This document shows, piece after piece, positions 44,701 to 54,137 of a stretch of 64,000 bases of DNA; position 1 is the first letter of the stretch, and each line of letters opens with the position of its first letter. Origin of the DNA: Verrucomicrobia subdivision 3 bacterium UBA693. Its GTDB lineage: Bacteria > Verrucomicrobiota > Verrucomicrobiia > Limisphaerales > UBA8199. The stretch spans positions 26,957 to 90,956 of the forward strand of contig DBMR01000103.1 of NCBI GenBank assembly GCA_002298785.1, given 5' to 3'. The notes under the pieces are model-generated. The model searched no databases. It was not told the DNA's origin and saw only the letters and a list, made by a program, of their open reading frames with translations. A program made the translations under genes and the position numbers.

Positions 44701-46293
44701 ATTGCCCGAGCTGTCCAAGCCGGGGGCATCCGGTTGTTCGAAGTCATAGCGGCCGACGAGTGGCGCAGCAATGAACTGATTCGCAGTGGTGCCTGGATTT
44801 TGGTAGAGCTGCACCACTTCGTTGGAAGAAAGCACGCCGGAGTAAATCTGCAGATCGTCAAGATCGCCATCATAACCGTTGTAATAACTGCCGTCATTGG
44901 GGTCAGGATTGCCGGCGTTGCTCAGCGCGCCGATCGTGATCTTCTGCGGGGCGTCGAGAAAGTTAATCGAGCCGGAGCTGAAATTGTCGAGCAAGCCATC
45001 AATGTAGATCAGTTTCTGGCCGGACTGCTGATTGCGGGTGATAACCACGTGATGATAGACTCCATCATTTACGGAAGTGTTGGAATTCAGCGTCACATCT
45101 TCATCGCCGCCGGTGTTGAAGCCGAGCTTGGTGCCGGTTAGCGCGAGCGGGACCACATCGTTCGCCAGCCCACCGACGTCCGCGGAGACAATCCCGGCGC
45201 CTTCGTAAGCAGGTCCCTGGTCCCAGGAGTAGGCGCTCTGGGTGGTCTTGATCCAGCAGGAGACCGAAAAACTGCCCGCCAGAGTCGCGAGCAGATTTGT
45301 CGGAGTTGCCGCCCAACCGATGTAGCCGGCGCTGCCGTAATCCGGCGCCTGGAAATGAATGGCCCGCGCCCCGGCCGCGGCGGTGGTCGTTGACCGGACC
45401 GCCCCGGAGCCGTGGCTGCCCCTGAAGTTGAGGTTGAAACCGTTACCCGAGACGTCCTCGCCAGATGCCGTGCCGTCGGCGTTGGTCTGGTCCCAGGTAA
45501 AGTGCGCAACCAGCGTATGGCCGGTGCCGGTGGTGTCGGCACTGCCCACGTAGAATTGCGAGGTGGCGTAATCCTGAAGCTTCGCCGTTGAAATCCAGCT
45601 CGAAATTGGCTGGCCAAGGCTGTTGGTGGGCACGGAAGAGACGAGCGCCGTGATCGAATTGCTGTCGTAATGGACCGTCACGCTGTTGGGGCCCAGATAC
45701 AGCACACGGCCGCTGAGCAGGCTCGTCTGTGTTGCCGGCAACACGTCCCCACTGTTGTAGTAGTAAACGACCAGGCTGTTGTAGTTCGTCGGGCCCTGCC
45801 ACTCGAACGTCGGGCGGTTTGTGACATTGACCGAGCCATTGGCGGGAAACGTAATGTTGACGTATGGCAACGAGTTGCTCTCGAGGTTGGCGGTGACGCC
45901 GAAGCGGTACGTGTTCGTCGCGCTGGCAGTCGTCACGTAGATGAACCACGTCCCATTTGTCAACTCCTGCATCATCGAAGCGAAATCGCCATAGCCACTC
46001 TGGCCACCGCCAGTCCAAGCGAACCCATTCGTGTCGAAACGATACGACTGCCAGGCGCCGTTCGTCGGGTAATTGGAGGAGGTGATCAGGTAGTCACCGA
46101 ACGGCGCGGCCGTTCCACTGAAGTTGGTGCTGAGGTTCGGAGCGAAATAGTAACCATACTGGTGGTAGCGGACGGCGTTCATCTCGAGTGTCAAACCCGC
46201 GCGAAGCGTCGCGGACGCCATCAGGGCAGCGAAGGCCAAACACAGGAAGCCGAATCTGCGGCTTTGCAGAAACTTTAGGGAGTACCTTTTCAT
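41776..46293 (-). CDS. Large secreted LamG/Ig/beta-propeller surface protein
   Basis: About 1,505 residues with a signal peptide (FLCLAFAALMASATLRA). Two LamG-like jelly-roll domains occur in the first half (around residues 270-500 and 540-760, each with ARAIHFQ/SYARNFRG strands, SVSCWIKTT/LTAWVKTT and DDLQIYSGVLSSNEV/DDVRIWGGEMSAAEV). An Ig-like segment follows (PFLTQQPVDQTNYPGYFAALLADS). The last 450 residues have SBBP-like propeller repeats (GNVYVAGDYDGYATFGNRTI). There is no catalytic motif. It is probably an adhesion or glycan-binding protein and precedes the sulfatase on the same strand by 146 bp. The ATG at 46293 is preferred to a TTG at 46344. Confidence 0.8.
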   Translation of the reverse strand: MKRYSLKFLQSRRFGFLCLAFAALMASATLRAGLTLEMNAVRYHQYGYYFAPNLSTNFSGTAAPFGDYLITSSNYPTNGAWQSYRFDTNGFAWTGGGQSGYGDFASMMQELTNGTWFIYVTTASATNTYRFGVTANLESNSLPYVNITFPANGSVNVTNRPTFEWQGPTNYNSLVVYYYNSGDVLPATQTSLLSGRVLYLGPNSVTVHYDSNSITALVSSVPTNSLGQPISSWISTAKLQDYATSQFYVGSADTTGTGHTLVAHFTWDQTNADGTASGEDVSGNGFNLNFRGSHGSGAVRSTTTAAAGARAIHFQAPDYGSAGYIGWAATPTNLLATLAGSFSVSCWIKTTQSAYSWDQGPAYEGAGIVSADVGGLANDVVPLALTGTKLGFNTGGDEDVTLNSNTSVNDGVYHHVVITRNQQSGQKLIYIDGLLDNFSSGSINFLDAPQKITIGALSNAGNPDPNDGSYYNGYDGDLDDLQIYSGVLSSNEVVQLYQNPGTTANQFIAAPLVGRYDFEQPDAPGLDSSGNGNDSNCGSGTGNTNNLDVASANAAVGSYARNFRGDTSLCFFPNGASSFLNLSNALYGDFSLTAWVKTTNTVNFDFANAYFGAPIWFEYADPANQVVFSITGQKAAFTVGNPNGASDTVLHSTTTVNDGVYHLLAATRNATTGVVKLYVDGNLEATGVSTNRPIIASAILYLAGGYNGFFTGLLDDVRIWGGEMSAAEVATLAGRSWGDFNSALGTVGLTWTTGGDAPWLIQSTNTYNGSSSAARSGSVTNFQTSTLQTTVTGPGTLTFWWSCHAEDPNFSWDLEFDIDGAHQNDIYGVTAWQQEGPFTLGPGTHALTWTASAFGDTDPAQAGYLDEVNFVPLAAQPPFLTQQPVDQTNYPGYFAALLADSTNNPAPTWQWYRVGSGAIAGATQKFYIPANSGTAVVAGSYFVAASNFIGVTYSRTAVVSFASAPLPPDWARAVSAPTGNPSTQFTTNYGIACLVDSSGNVYQAASFTGTNYFGSSSIFSSKDRFAAGLFKYDVNGPQLWARAVTNSGNGNSYPQCVTRAPGDGVYMSGVFFGTNGLGTNALVESAGASVFLTRIDPAGNVLWVRTIGGTNFMFQSYHELTSDAAGNVTISLLGQNFVNFGTTNTFVNGQAGVLAQYDANGNVRWIQKPSGWTRYLAQEAGRLYVAFLGNPTNSIGGLTNTSDRAWALAALNATNGQALWIRGIGSAQGAPNPLSQPNDVPAVSVSGTNLFLVGNGFGSNAVFGAFSVNWSAPNGQYLARYDTNGSAYLAATFGGAGITPWVSKADGTGNVYVAGDYDGYATFGNRTIGGPHLDTIGNGFASQAFLAKFDRNGSNLWVRTALSTNKLVNLRDIDLDSGGVWACGFVNESAQFGTNTAFGSFLCLGFPICFPQYLTGGYLARITETAGNLPPAVTLLNPQISGANFQCSFNSQAGFSHLVLYHTNLASGPWLTNSTIVGDGTLKTISIPLTAFGPAQQGFVRIWTQ

Positions 46294-46571
46294 AGATTGC
46301 TTCTTTAGTTTCTTGGACGGAACCTTGACAGAGTCATGGAGCAACCCGACTCGCCTGACACTGCCGGGGATTACGATTCAAATCGCCTGATCTATCGCAT
46401 CAGGCAGCCGCAAGATCAAGCAGGGAGTAGGGTGTGATCGGAACTGGAGGTCAATTTCTTGTCCAGTATTGGGTCCAGAGGTTATTGGCGCGTGCGGTTC
46501 GCAAATTGAGCATCGAGCTGGCGTTGATTTCTTTCCACCAGCAACCCGAGACTTTAGAAAATTTCCATCAA
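46294..46571. other. Gap between the LamG protein start and the IS630 remnant
   Basis: 278 bp that must contain the minus-strand promoter of the LamG gene. I cannot place a convincing promoter and see no gene. Confidence 0.4.
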
Positions 46572-46879
46572 TTATGTGGCGTATCCGGCCTGTAAAAAGA
46601 AGCCTTGGCAGTCTTCGAGGCTGACCGTGGCGAAGGCCGTACCGACAGCGCTGAACAACTTGCGGGCGGTACCGGGGGCACGACTTTTCACCCCTGCTTC
46701 ACCCAGGCCAGAAGCAACTCCCCGTCCATGGCTCCGCCAAACAGCCACGGAGCCTGTGGTCCCTTCAGCCGCACGGCGGCGACACAGTAACCGAAGCTGG
46801 CCGCGATATCCCCGGTGCTTTTGCCCTGGTCGTAAAGTTTGAGGATGCGCTCCCGCACGGCGACAGGGACGGCTTTCAT
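46572..46879 (-). pseudogene. Degraded IS630-family transposase
   Basis: The N-terminal helix-turn-helix (VPVAVRERILKLYDQGKSTGDIAASFG) is fused by deletion to a mid-protein piece (WLFGGAMDGELLLAWVKQ). After a frame change the C-terminus appears (LFSAVGTAFATVSLEDCQGFFLQAGY). About 100 residues remain of a protein normally over 330. No terminal repeats are recognisable. Confidence 0.7.
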
Positions 46880-47044
46880 GCCGCCATCCTGTTACAACCC
46901 TCCCCCATGGCAAGCTACATTATTTATGTAAACGCTTTAACGCCGCACTTCGCTCCTCTCGCCCATCCAGTCCGACGCAATAGACCAACGCCGGAAGGCT
47001 GGATAAGGTTTGACTTCGGTTTTCAGAATCATCAGGTTCCGATT

Positions 47045-47251
47045 ATGGGTACAGCTTCTGGGCGTCGTTACGTCTGGTCCGTCTTGCCAGTCGTAGCCTT
47101 GTTCCTCGCAAGCGGCTGCGAGCACTTCGATGGCATGTCCGGACCGAGTCTGGCGCCAGCGGAGAAATCGGACCTGCGCTGGCAGCAGATGAACCCGGCT
47201 TATCGACCACCGCTGCAACAAGAACAACGCCCATCCATCCCAATTCCGTGA
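47045..47251 (+). CDS. Small lipoprotein of unknown function
   Basis: 68 residues starting at an ATG at 47045. The signal peptide YVWSVLPVVALFLASGC ends in a lipobox (LASGC). The short mature part is rich in Pro and Gln (RPPLQQEQRPSIPIP). The frame is open further upstream, but only this start places the lipobox correctly. Confidence 0.6.
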   Translation: MGTASGRRYVWSVLPVVALFLASGCEHFDGMSGPSLAPAEKSDLRWQQMNPAYRPPLQQEQRPSIPIP

Positions 47252-47645
47252 CAGTCGAATTCCCGCCAGTATCAGTTCAGTTTCCAGTCCGCCGGCGGTT
47301 GGGGGAGTGATGCCGGTCCGTGCCCGCCCGGTTTACGGCCTGCTTGGTGAGCGCGAAAAAAACAACTCCCTATCAGTCCGCGAAGGACTTGCCGGGGGTG
47401 TGGTTCCAAAGCGGAAAGCTCCCCGCGCTTGAGCGTTTAACCCCTGGCAGCGTCAGTGGAAGCGTTCATCAGCGCGCAAACAATTTTGGCATAAGTCTTG
47501 ACTCTCCCTATTCTCCGTGAGGATGATCGTCCCGTCCCCGTTCCATGCAGATGTTGGCCTGCCTGTAATCAGGACGAATCAACGGTCGACCTCCTCGCAG
47601 ATCCTGGGGCTCTGTTCAGCGGGAATGTTCAGAAGCAATCAAATA
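47252..47645. other. Intergenic region with divergent repeat copy B
   Basis: 394 bp holding repeat copy B (47318-47377). A TTGACT at 47498-47503 is the best -35 candidate for the downstream gene, but its -10 is weak. No gene is visible. Confidence 0.45.
47318..47377 (+). repeat. Intergenic repeat family, copy B (divergent 5' half)
   Basis: The 3' half GAGCGCGAAAAAAACAACTCCCTATCAGT matches the family well. The 5' stem region (GCCCGGTTTACGGCC) is divergent from the other copies. Confidence 0.5.
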
Positions 47646-50292
47646 ATGAAGCCTATGAAATCCAAGACCCTCGTCGCAATCCTCCTAACCGCGTTCGCTG
47701 GAGTTGCGAACTTACCCTCCGTCCCCCCTGGGAACGGCGTTCACCTACCAGGGGACGCTCAACGATACCTCGGGCCCGGCGCAGGGAAATTTTGATATCC
47801 AATTCCAGCTCCACACCACGCCGAACCTGGCGACGCCGGTTGGGCCTACGGTGCTGGCTTCAAAAGTGGGAGTGACCAACGGCCAGTTCTCCGTGGTTCT
47901 GGATTTCGGACCGGGGATCTTCACCGGGGAAGCGAGGTATCTTGAGATTTCGGTCCGGACGAACAGCGACAGCCCTCCACCCTGGCAGCTGCTCAGTCCC
48001 CGGCAGAACCTGACCGCCGCTCCGTACGCCACGTATTCGCCTTCTGCGGGGCTTGCCGCGCAGGCAAATGGTGTCGCCCCCGCGTCCGTCTCTGCGGCCG
48101 GGATTGCGTCAGGACAGGTGGTCAAGTCGGTGAATGGCCTGCATGACGACCTGACTCTGGGCGCGGGCGCAAACGTTACTTTAACTCCCGCTGGCCAGGT
48201 ATTGACTTTTTCGACCCCAAGCGACTGGCACGCCACCGGAAACGCCGGGACCTCCGCAGGAGGCAACTTCCTGGGCACGACCGACAACCAACCGCTCGAG
48301 CTGAAAGTCAACTCCGCGCGCGCCCTGCGCCTTGAACCAGGCGCTTCCAGCGTGAATGTGATCGGTGGTTATAATGGCAACAGCGTGGCTGTGGGCGCCC
48401 AGGGTGCCACGATTGCCGGCGGGGGTTCAGCTGGCATGCAAAACACGGTGGGCGCTTATTATGCAGCGGTCGGAGGGGGAGAAAATCAGTCTATTGGAGC
48501 CAATTCGACTGCGGCCGTGATTGCCGGTGGGTGGGGCAACCAGATTCAGGAGTGGGCGCCCATTACATCGGTCGGAGGTGGTTCAAACAATGTCATCCAA
48601 TTTGGCGCGCTCGCCGCGAGGATAGGAGGCGGCCAGAATAACACCATTCAGTCCAACACGGTTTTCGGCGTTATCGGCGGTGGGAATTTGAATCAGATCC
48701 TCGGAGCAACCAGTACCGCCTACGCTCCTCAGGCGGCAGCGATACTGGGCGGGTCGGCAAACACGATCGAAGCATATGCTTATCACGCGGTCATTGGGGG
48801 CGGCTCTCAGAACCGAGTCCAATACGATGGCGACAAGGCGACGATCGCGGGGGGATTGAGCAACCTCATTGGCACGAACGCCAACTATGCATCGATAGGT
48901 GGCGGCGCCAACAACGTCATTTCCAACCAGGCGGTCTACGCGACCATCCCCGGAGGCAATTTGAACACTGCGGGGCAGAGCTACGCGTTCGCGGCCGGAA
49001 ACCGCGCCAAAGCGCTTCACCAGGGCACCTTCGTGTGGGCCGACTCGCAACCGAGCGATTTCACCTCCACGGGCTTGAATCAATTCCTCATCCGGGCGAG
49101 CGGAAACGTGGGAATCAACAAGAACAACCCTGCCACCACCCTGGACGTGGGCGGGACGGTGACGGCCGCGAATTTCGTCGGCAGCGGCGCGGGGCTGACC
49201 GGTGTGGCGATGCTGAACGCGAACCAAACCTTCTCCGGAACAGTCTACTTCTCCACCAATGTTCATATGAACGACAACGATCTTTACCTGCGCTGGGACA
49301 ATAACCACGGCATTGGCTGGTACGGCGCAGGCAAGCTCTTTTCGGGGCTCAATATTGACGGGCCGGTGGTTTACGGGTGGAGTGGCGGCGGGCTGGGCAC
49401 CACCGGCAGCGGCCAGAAGCTGGCTTTGGCCTGGACAGCCGACGGCCAACTGGCAGCCGATCCCGGCAATCTGAACGATGGTTCCATTTCCCCCGCTTTG
49501 TCATTCGGCCAGGGAAGTGGCGAGGGCATTGCGTCCAAACGCACGCCTACGGGGAACCAGTATGGGCTGGACTTTTACACTGGTTTCATCAACCGGATGA
49601 GCATCACCCAGGGCGGCAATGTTGGAATTGGAACGAACGCACCCTCGGTCCGACTCGAAGTGGCAGGTACGGCTCCTGTCACGACTACTTCAGATGGGTT
49701 TGTTAATATCGGCCCGGCGAACTCGTGGCATATCACGATGAGCACCCAGGACATCCAAGCGAAGAACACCCCGACCCAATGGGACACCCTGTACTTAAAC
49801 TGGTACGGCGAAAATGTCAGTGTCGCATCCACCAATCTCTACGTCTCGGCGGGTCAGGGAGTTTCCGTCAACACGCGGTATAACAACGGCTACAAGTTCT
49901 ACGTCAACGGTTCGACATTCAGCACCGGTGGCTGGGGCGGATCGGACGCGCGCTGGAAGAAGAACATTCAGCCACTCGCGGGAGCGTTGGACAAAGTCAT
50001 GCGCCTCCAGGGTGTCAACTTCGAGTGGCGCAAGGATGAGTTTCCCGGAAGGGAGTTCAGTCCGGGAAAACAGTTGGGTTTCGTGGCCCAGGAAGTCGAG
50101 AAAGTGGTGCCGGAAGCGGTGAACACGGATTCGGAAGGCTACAAAGCCGTCGCCTACGAGAAGCTGACCGCCGTCCTCAACGAGGCCGTCAAGGAGCAGC
50201 AATCCCAAATCGAAGATCTCAAGGCAAAGAACGCACATCTCGAGCGGGAAATGGCAGAACTCCGAGCGATGGTGCTCAAGCTGACCCAGTAA
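47646..50292 (+). CDS. Surface beta-roll protein with S74 intramolecular chaperone domain, frameshifted near the N-terminus
   Basis: The signal peptide MKPMKSKTLVAILLTAFAG is read from 47646. At a run of six C (47723-47728) the frame shifts by +1; removing one C joins PSVPLGTAFTYQGTLND. The following 860 residues include the AFTYQGTLNDTSG domain, a head of about ten repeats like IGGGQNNTIQSNTVFGVIGGG (left-handed beta-roll as in YadA heads), a neck, and a C-terminal S74 peptidase domain (GGSDARWKKNIQPLAGALDKVMRLQGV with the Ser-Lys pair) plus coiled coil (KEQQSQIEDLKAKNAHLE). S74 domains help trimerise fibres and then cut themselves off, as in phage tail spikes. This is likely a trimeric surface fibre if the shift is not real. 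Confidence 0.78.
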
Positions 50293-50409
50293 GTTCGGCT
50301 CAAGATCGACTCACCATCCAGAGCAGCGGCTCCGCAAGAATCGTCTATGGACAACCGCGACCAGTTCCTGTTAGTAATGGATCATATTCGGTGAGCCCGA
50401 AGTTCAATT

Positions 50410-50467
50410 CTCCCTCACCTGCGGAGCGTTGAGCACGGGCCGCGCACAAAAGGAAATTCCTATCAGT
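50410..50467 (+). repeat. Intergenic repeat family, copy C
   Basis: Reads TCCCTCACCTGCGGAGCG, then GAGCACGGGCCGCGC and closes AAATTCCTATCAGT. The stem is CCTG/CGGG with one wobble pair. A stretch CGGTGAGCCCGAA upstream matches the block upstream of copy F. The copy ends 5 bp before the next ORF. Confidence 0.7.
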
Positions 50468-50472
50468 TTGGC

Positions 50473-53118
50473 ATGCCTATGAAACCTGCCTTTCTGCCCA
50501 GACTCGTCTCCGGTTTCGACCTGTTGGTTCTGGCGCTGCTCGGGCCGGTCGCTTGCTCCACCTCTGCCTCGACCATCCTGGCATCGAACCAACTCGTGTT
50601 CGTAAACCTTGACCACGCCCCGATGGGGGTGTGCTCCACCTTCACCTACGGCTACAAAGGGCCGACCACCGGGATTGGCACGTCTACCGGCGTTTACCCC
50701 TACTACACCGGCGTGGGCGGTGTGCTGATTGGCATATCCAACGCCTTCGGTCTGCAAGTGCTACCGTTCGCGGCCTCCACGGCGACGTTCTCCACCAACG
50801 CCCGCGCCTTCCCCGATGCGACCATCCAGCGCAGCATCACGCCCTGCACCGACCAGCACACCATCGCCGGCGGCCTGAGTTTCACTCATTACACCCCGGT
50901 ATGGTCCATGCCGGACCTCGCCACCGCCAGCCTGAACGAGAAGAAACGCTTTTTCCTACCCGCCACCTGGCTCGTCTTCACGATCCAGAACACCAACAGC
51001 ACACCCGAGGATTTCTACTTTGGCCTCCCGGTCCCGGTGACCCAGCGGAGTTTTGCCAACGGCGCCTACCAGGGCTTCGCCCAGGGGGAGGCTGCCCTGG
51101 CGGTCCAAACCGGGAGTTGCGAGCCGTTGACGGGCACACGCCTGACCTCGGTGTTCGACCGCATGACCGCAGGCGGCGCCTTTCGTCTGACCGTGCCGGC
51201 GGGACAAACCCGCACCCTGACGGTCGTCATCGCCTACTACCGCAGCGCGGTAGTCGATGGGCGCACGGGTGCGCATTACTATTACACCTCGTTGTACCCT
51301 TCCATAGACAGCGTCATCGATGCCGCTTTCGCCGGGTTCGCCGACGCCGAGGCGCGTTGCCAGCAACTCGCGGCGGCTATCAGCAGCGTTGGGCTAAATC
51401 CCTTCCGCCATTTCATGGCCTGCCACGCTCTTCATTCCTATGTCGCCAATACTGCCTGTCTGATTGACCCGCAGGGGACGGTGCATTGGTGGGAGGTGGA
51501 GGGTTTCTTCAACTACATCAACACCTCTGACCTCACGGTGGACCACGCGTTTTATGCCTCCCTGCTGCATCCCTGGACGTTGCGGAACGTGCTGGACGGT
51601 TTCTCGGGGGCGCTGCCCGGCACCGGCTACAGCTATACCACACCGCTCTACAGCGCCAGCACCGGGAACCAGGTTTCGAGCCAGGGCTACTCCTTCTATC
51701 ACGACATGGGTCTCTGGCCAAATTCCGGCACGGGACCCGCCTATGGCGCCAACATGGGCGCGGAAGAACTCCAATCCTGGATCCTTTCCGCCGGTCTCTA
51801 CTGGAGCCACACGGCCGACCACGCCTGGCTCACGAACAACACCACGGTCCTTCAGTCCTGCCTGAACTCGCTGCTCTTGCGCGAAAATACCAACGCCGCC
51901 GCCCGCGATGGCATCATCAAAAACGTCAACTACGGTGAAATCACCACCTACGACAACCTGGATGCTTCGCTCCAGCGCTCGGCGTTCAGCGGCCGGATGG
52001 CGGTGCGCAACTGGGCTTGTTACCTGGCGTTGAACGCGATGTTTGCTCAAATCGGCGACGCCACCCGTGCGGCGACGTCCTTGAACATGGCTGCGGTGGC
52101 CGCGCAGACCATTGTCAATTCCTGGAACTCCTACAAAGGCAGCCTGGGATATATTCCTGCATTGTTGGACGGCAGCGCTACGGCAGCCACCACCCCAATG
52201 GTCGAGGGCCTGGCTTATCCGGCGGCGATGGGCCTCACCAATGCCATCGACCGCACCGGGGGACCGTATGCTTCGATGTTGCAGGCCCTCTCCAATCATA
52301 TGGCGGCGGTCCTGGTTCCGGGCCGATGCCTGCCCGGCGGCTGGTTGATGACCAGCGCCAACATCATCACCTGGCAGAGCAAGGTTTTCATCTGCCAGTA
52401 CGCCGCCGAAACCGTCCTGGGTATCACCAACAGCACCGTCAACGGTCCAGTGGACCAGGTCCATTTGAGCATCCAATTCGAAGCCGGTTACTGCCAGGGT
52501 TGGGTTGATGCCACCGACGGCACCGGCGGATACCATTTCGCGGGTGGCCCGCATTATCCACGCGCCATCACCAGCTCCCTCTGGTGGTTGACCGCCACCA
52601 ATAACCCTTCCAATCCGGTCGTCACTTCCGCCCCCGGCGCACCAGCGTTCTCCTCCGTCTCTGCCGGTGACCACCAGGTCCTGCTGCTGTGGCAGGGAGT
52701 CGCCGGCGCCACGGCCTACAACCTCCAGCGAGCCACCGTCAGCGGCGGGCCATACGCACCCGTCACCAACGGTCTGGTCGGCGCCAGCTTCCTTGACCCG
52801 AGCCTCAACAACGGCACCACCTACTACTACGTCCTCACCGCCACCAACCAATTTGGCGAGAGTCTCCCTTCGGTCGAGGTGAAAGCGACCCCCGTGCCTT
52901 CGGTCGGCACAAAAATCTCGGCATCGCTTGCGGGTTCCGGCGTCACCATCTCCTGGCCCGCCGCATATGTTGGCTGGATCCTCCAGACCAACGCCGTGAG
53001 CCTGGCGAACCCGGCGGCCTGGGGCGATGTCCCCGACTCACTTACACAAGCCGAAATGACTTTTCCCGTTGGAGGCCCCGGCGCTGCCGCGAAGTTCTTC
53101 CGCCTGCGCCACCCGTAG
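50473..53118 (+). CDS. Secreted GH52 beta-xylosidase with C-terminal FnIII domain
   Basis: 881 residues with a signal peptide (LLVLALLGPVACSTSAS). The catalytic part follows GH52 xylosidases block by block: NLDHAPMGVCSTFTYGYKG, NTSDLTVDHAFYASLLHPWT, FYHDMGLWPNSG, GEITTYDNLDASL, GYIPALL, CLPGGWLMTS and HYPRAITSSLWWL. The expected nucleophile is E343 (in WEVEGFF) and the acid/base D494 (TTYDNLD), close to E335 and D495 of the Geobacillus enzyme. A fibronectin type III domain occupies about residues 715-800. The protein would release xylose from xylo-oligosaccharides by a retaining mechanism outside the cytoplasm. GH52 is best known from Bacillales. Confidence 0.87.
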   Translation: MPMKPAFLPRLVSGFDLLVLALLGPVACSTSASTILASNQLVFVNLDHAPMGVCSTFTYGYKGPTTGIGTSTGVYPYYTGVGGVLIGISNAFGLQVLPFAASTATFSTNARAFPDATIQRSITPCTDQHTIAGGLSFTHYTPVWSMPDLATASLNEKKRFFLPATWLVFTIQNTNSTPEDFYFGLPVPVTQRSFANGAYQGFAQGEAALAVQTGSCEPLTGTRLTSVFDRMTAGGAFRLTVPAGQTRTLTVVIAYYRSAVVDGRTGAHYYYTSLYPSIDSVIDAAFAGFADAEARCQQLAAAISSVGLNPFRHFMACHALHSYVANTACLIDPQGTVHWWEVEGFFNYINTSDLTVDHAFYASLLHPWTLRNVLDGFSGALPGTGYSYTTPLYSASTGNQVSSQGYSFYHDMGLWPNSGTGPAYGANMGAEELQSWILSAGLYWSHTADHAWLTNNTTVLQSCLNSLLLRENTNAAARDGIIKNVNYGEITTYDNLDASLQRSAFSGRMAVRNWACYLALNAMFAQIGDATRAATSLNMAAVAAQTIVNSWNSYKGSLGYIPALLDGSATAATTPMVEGLAYPAAMGLTNAIDRTGGPYASMLQALSNHMAAVLVPGRCLPGGWLMTSANIITWQSKVFICQYAAETVLGITNSTVNGPVDQVHLSIQFEAGYCQGWVDATDGTGGYHFAGGPHYPRAITSSLWWLTATNNPSNPVVTSAPGAPAFSSVSAGDHQVLLLWQGVAGATAYNLQRATVSGGPYAPVTNGLVGASFLDPSLNNGTTYYYVLTATNQFGESLPSVEVKATPVPSVGTKISASLAGSGVTISWPAAYVGWILQTNAVSLANPAAWGDVPDSLTQAEMTFPVGGPGAAAKFFRLRHP

Positions 53119-53250
53119 CAGGGTCGGGGCGGCCTCGTTCAACCTTTAAGGGTGTATTGCCGCGGATCCCGCAAAGCGGGAGGAGCCAGCACATACACAC
53201 CGGGTTGTGCCGACCTATGACCGGGCGCGGAGCCGAGACATGCACTCGCG

Positions 53251-53308
53251 AACTCAGCCACGCAGCGCCCAGTATATCGTGGCGCGAAAAAAGCAATTCC
53301 CGATCAGT
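53251..53308 (+). repeat. Intergenic repeat family, copy D
   Basis: The stem is changed on both sides compared with other copies: GCCACG pairs with CGTGGC around CAGCGCCCAGTATAT. Downstream CGCGAAAAAAGCAATTCCC and GATCAGT follow the consensus. Confidence 0.7.
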
Positions 53309-53355
53309 CGAATAGCCAACCTACCCTACAGGTCCTCAACGCATGGGAGCGCTGG

Positions 53356-53383
53356 TTGACGGACACGAGGGTCGTGCTACGAT
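53356..53383 (+). promoter_or_regulatory. Predicted promoter of the gene at 53418
   Basis: TTGACG (53356-53361), 16-bp spacer and TACGAT (53378-53383), 35 bp before the ATG at 53418. It supports that start over an ATG at 53343, which would lie upstream of the promoter. Confidence 0.5.
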
Positions 53384-53417
53384 AGCTGTACTAATAGCCT
53401 GGATTACGGATTCAATT

Positions 53418-54137
53418 ATGAATATACTCGACACCCTGCTCAGGACCCCAGTGGACGTCAACGCCTTGATCAGCAAGGGTGCCGTGCGGGAAAGATTGCT
53501 GGACGGCGCCTTTTGCAACCTCCTGCACTACGCCAAATCCCATTGGAGCTACACCGCGAGCGGCTCAACCGGCGGCGATGCTTTGCTCGCCGGGACGGCG
53601 GTGGCCGCTCCCTGCGGCGGCATTGCGACTGCGCTGAAGCGAGTTTTTACGCAAGGTCTGGGCGTCCCCGAGGGGGACATCGAGTACATTCGTGTCACCG
53701 GTTACGTTTGGACCGGCCCCGAGTACCTCTGCTTCGACCCCAAGGTGACGGGGAACCTGCGGAGACTCGATCAGATGGACTACCGGAATGGTTGCGTTTT
53801 CAATGAGCATTACTACCTCAAGTGTAGCGGGCGTTACTATGACCCCTGCTTGTCGACGACCTACCTCCGGAAAGACCAGAGCATCAAGGCATCCTTTTCG
53901 GGCTTGCGGATCCTCACAATAGGCACAAACCGGAAAATGCTAATCACCGAGGACAAACACACGATTCTGCTCTACATGCCGCAGGAGCGCGTCCAGGGTT
54001 TCCAGGGGGCCTGGGCCATGTTCGATGCGACCAAGAAGCAGGTCGAGAAAGCGCTCGGGACCAAGGACTACAAGGCCGAGATGGCGGCCCTGAAAGGAGC
54101 CACCACCTTCGCCAAGTTCGTCAACAGCTTGCCGTAG
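53418..54137 (+). CDS. Protein of unknown function
   Basis: 239 residues starting MNILDTLLRTPVDVN. There is no cleavable signal peptide. A Gly/Ala-rich stretch at residues 43-60 (SGSTGGDALLAGTAVAAPCGG) precedes a globular region rich in Tyr and Cys (GYVWTGPEYLCFDPKV, YYLKCSGRYYDPCLSTTY). The C-terminal part is charged and helical (ATKKQVEKALGTKDYKAEMAAL). I do not recognise the family. The pattern of an N-terminal amphipathic helix followed by a papain-like Cys region is conceivable but unproven. Confidence 0.6.
   Translation: MNILDTLLRTPVDVNALISKGAVRERLLDGAFCNLLHYAKSHWSYTASGSTGGDALLAGTAVAAPCGGIATALKRVFTQGLGVPEGDIEYIRVTGYVWTGPEYLCFDPKVTGNLRRLDQMDYRNGCVFNEHYYLKCSGRYYDPCLSTTYLRKDQSIKASFSGLRILTIGTNRKMLITEDKHTILLYMPQERVQGFQGAWAMFDATKKQVEKALGTKDYKAEMAALKGATTFAKFVNSLP

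Noticed and set aside
51394..52851. 485-residue open frame on the minus strand
   Set aside because: Antisense to the GH52 gene with its conserved catalytic blocks. High GC content makes such long shadow frames common here.
53275..53300. Sigma-54 promoter in the repeat (GG-N10-GC in TGGCGCGAAAAAAGCA)
   Set aside because: The spacing holds in copy D and roughly in E and F but fails in A, B, C and G, so it is probably chance within a GC-rich repeat.
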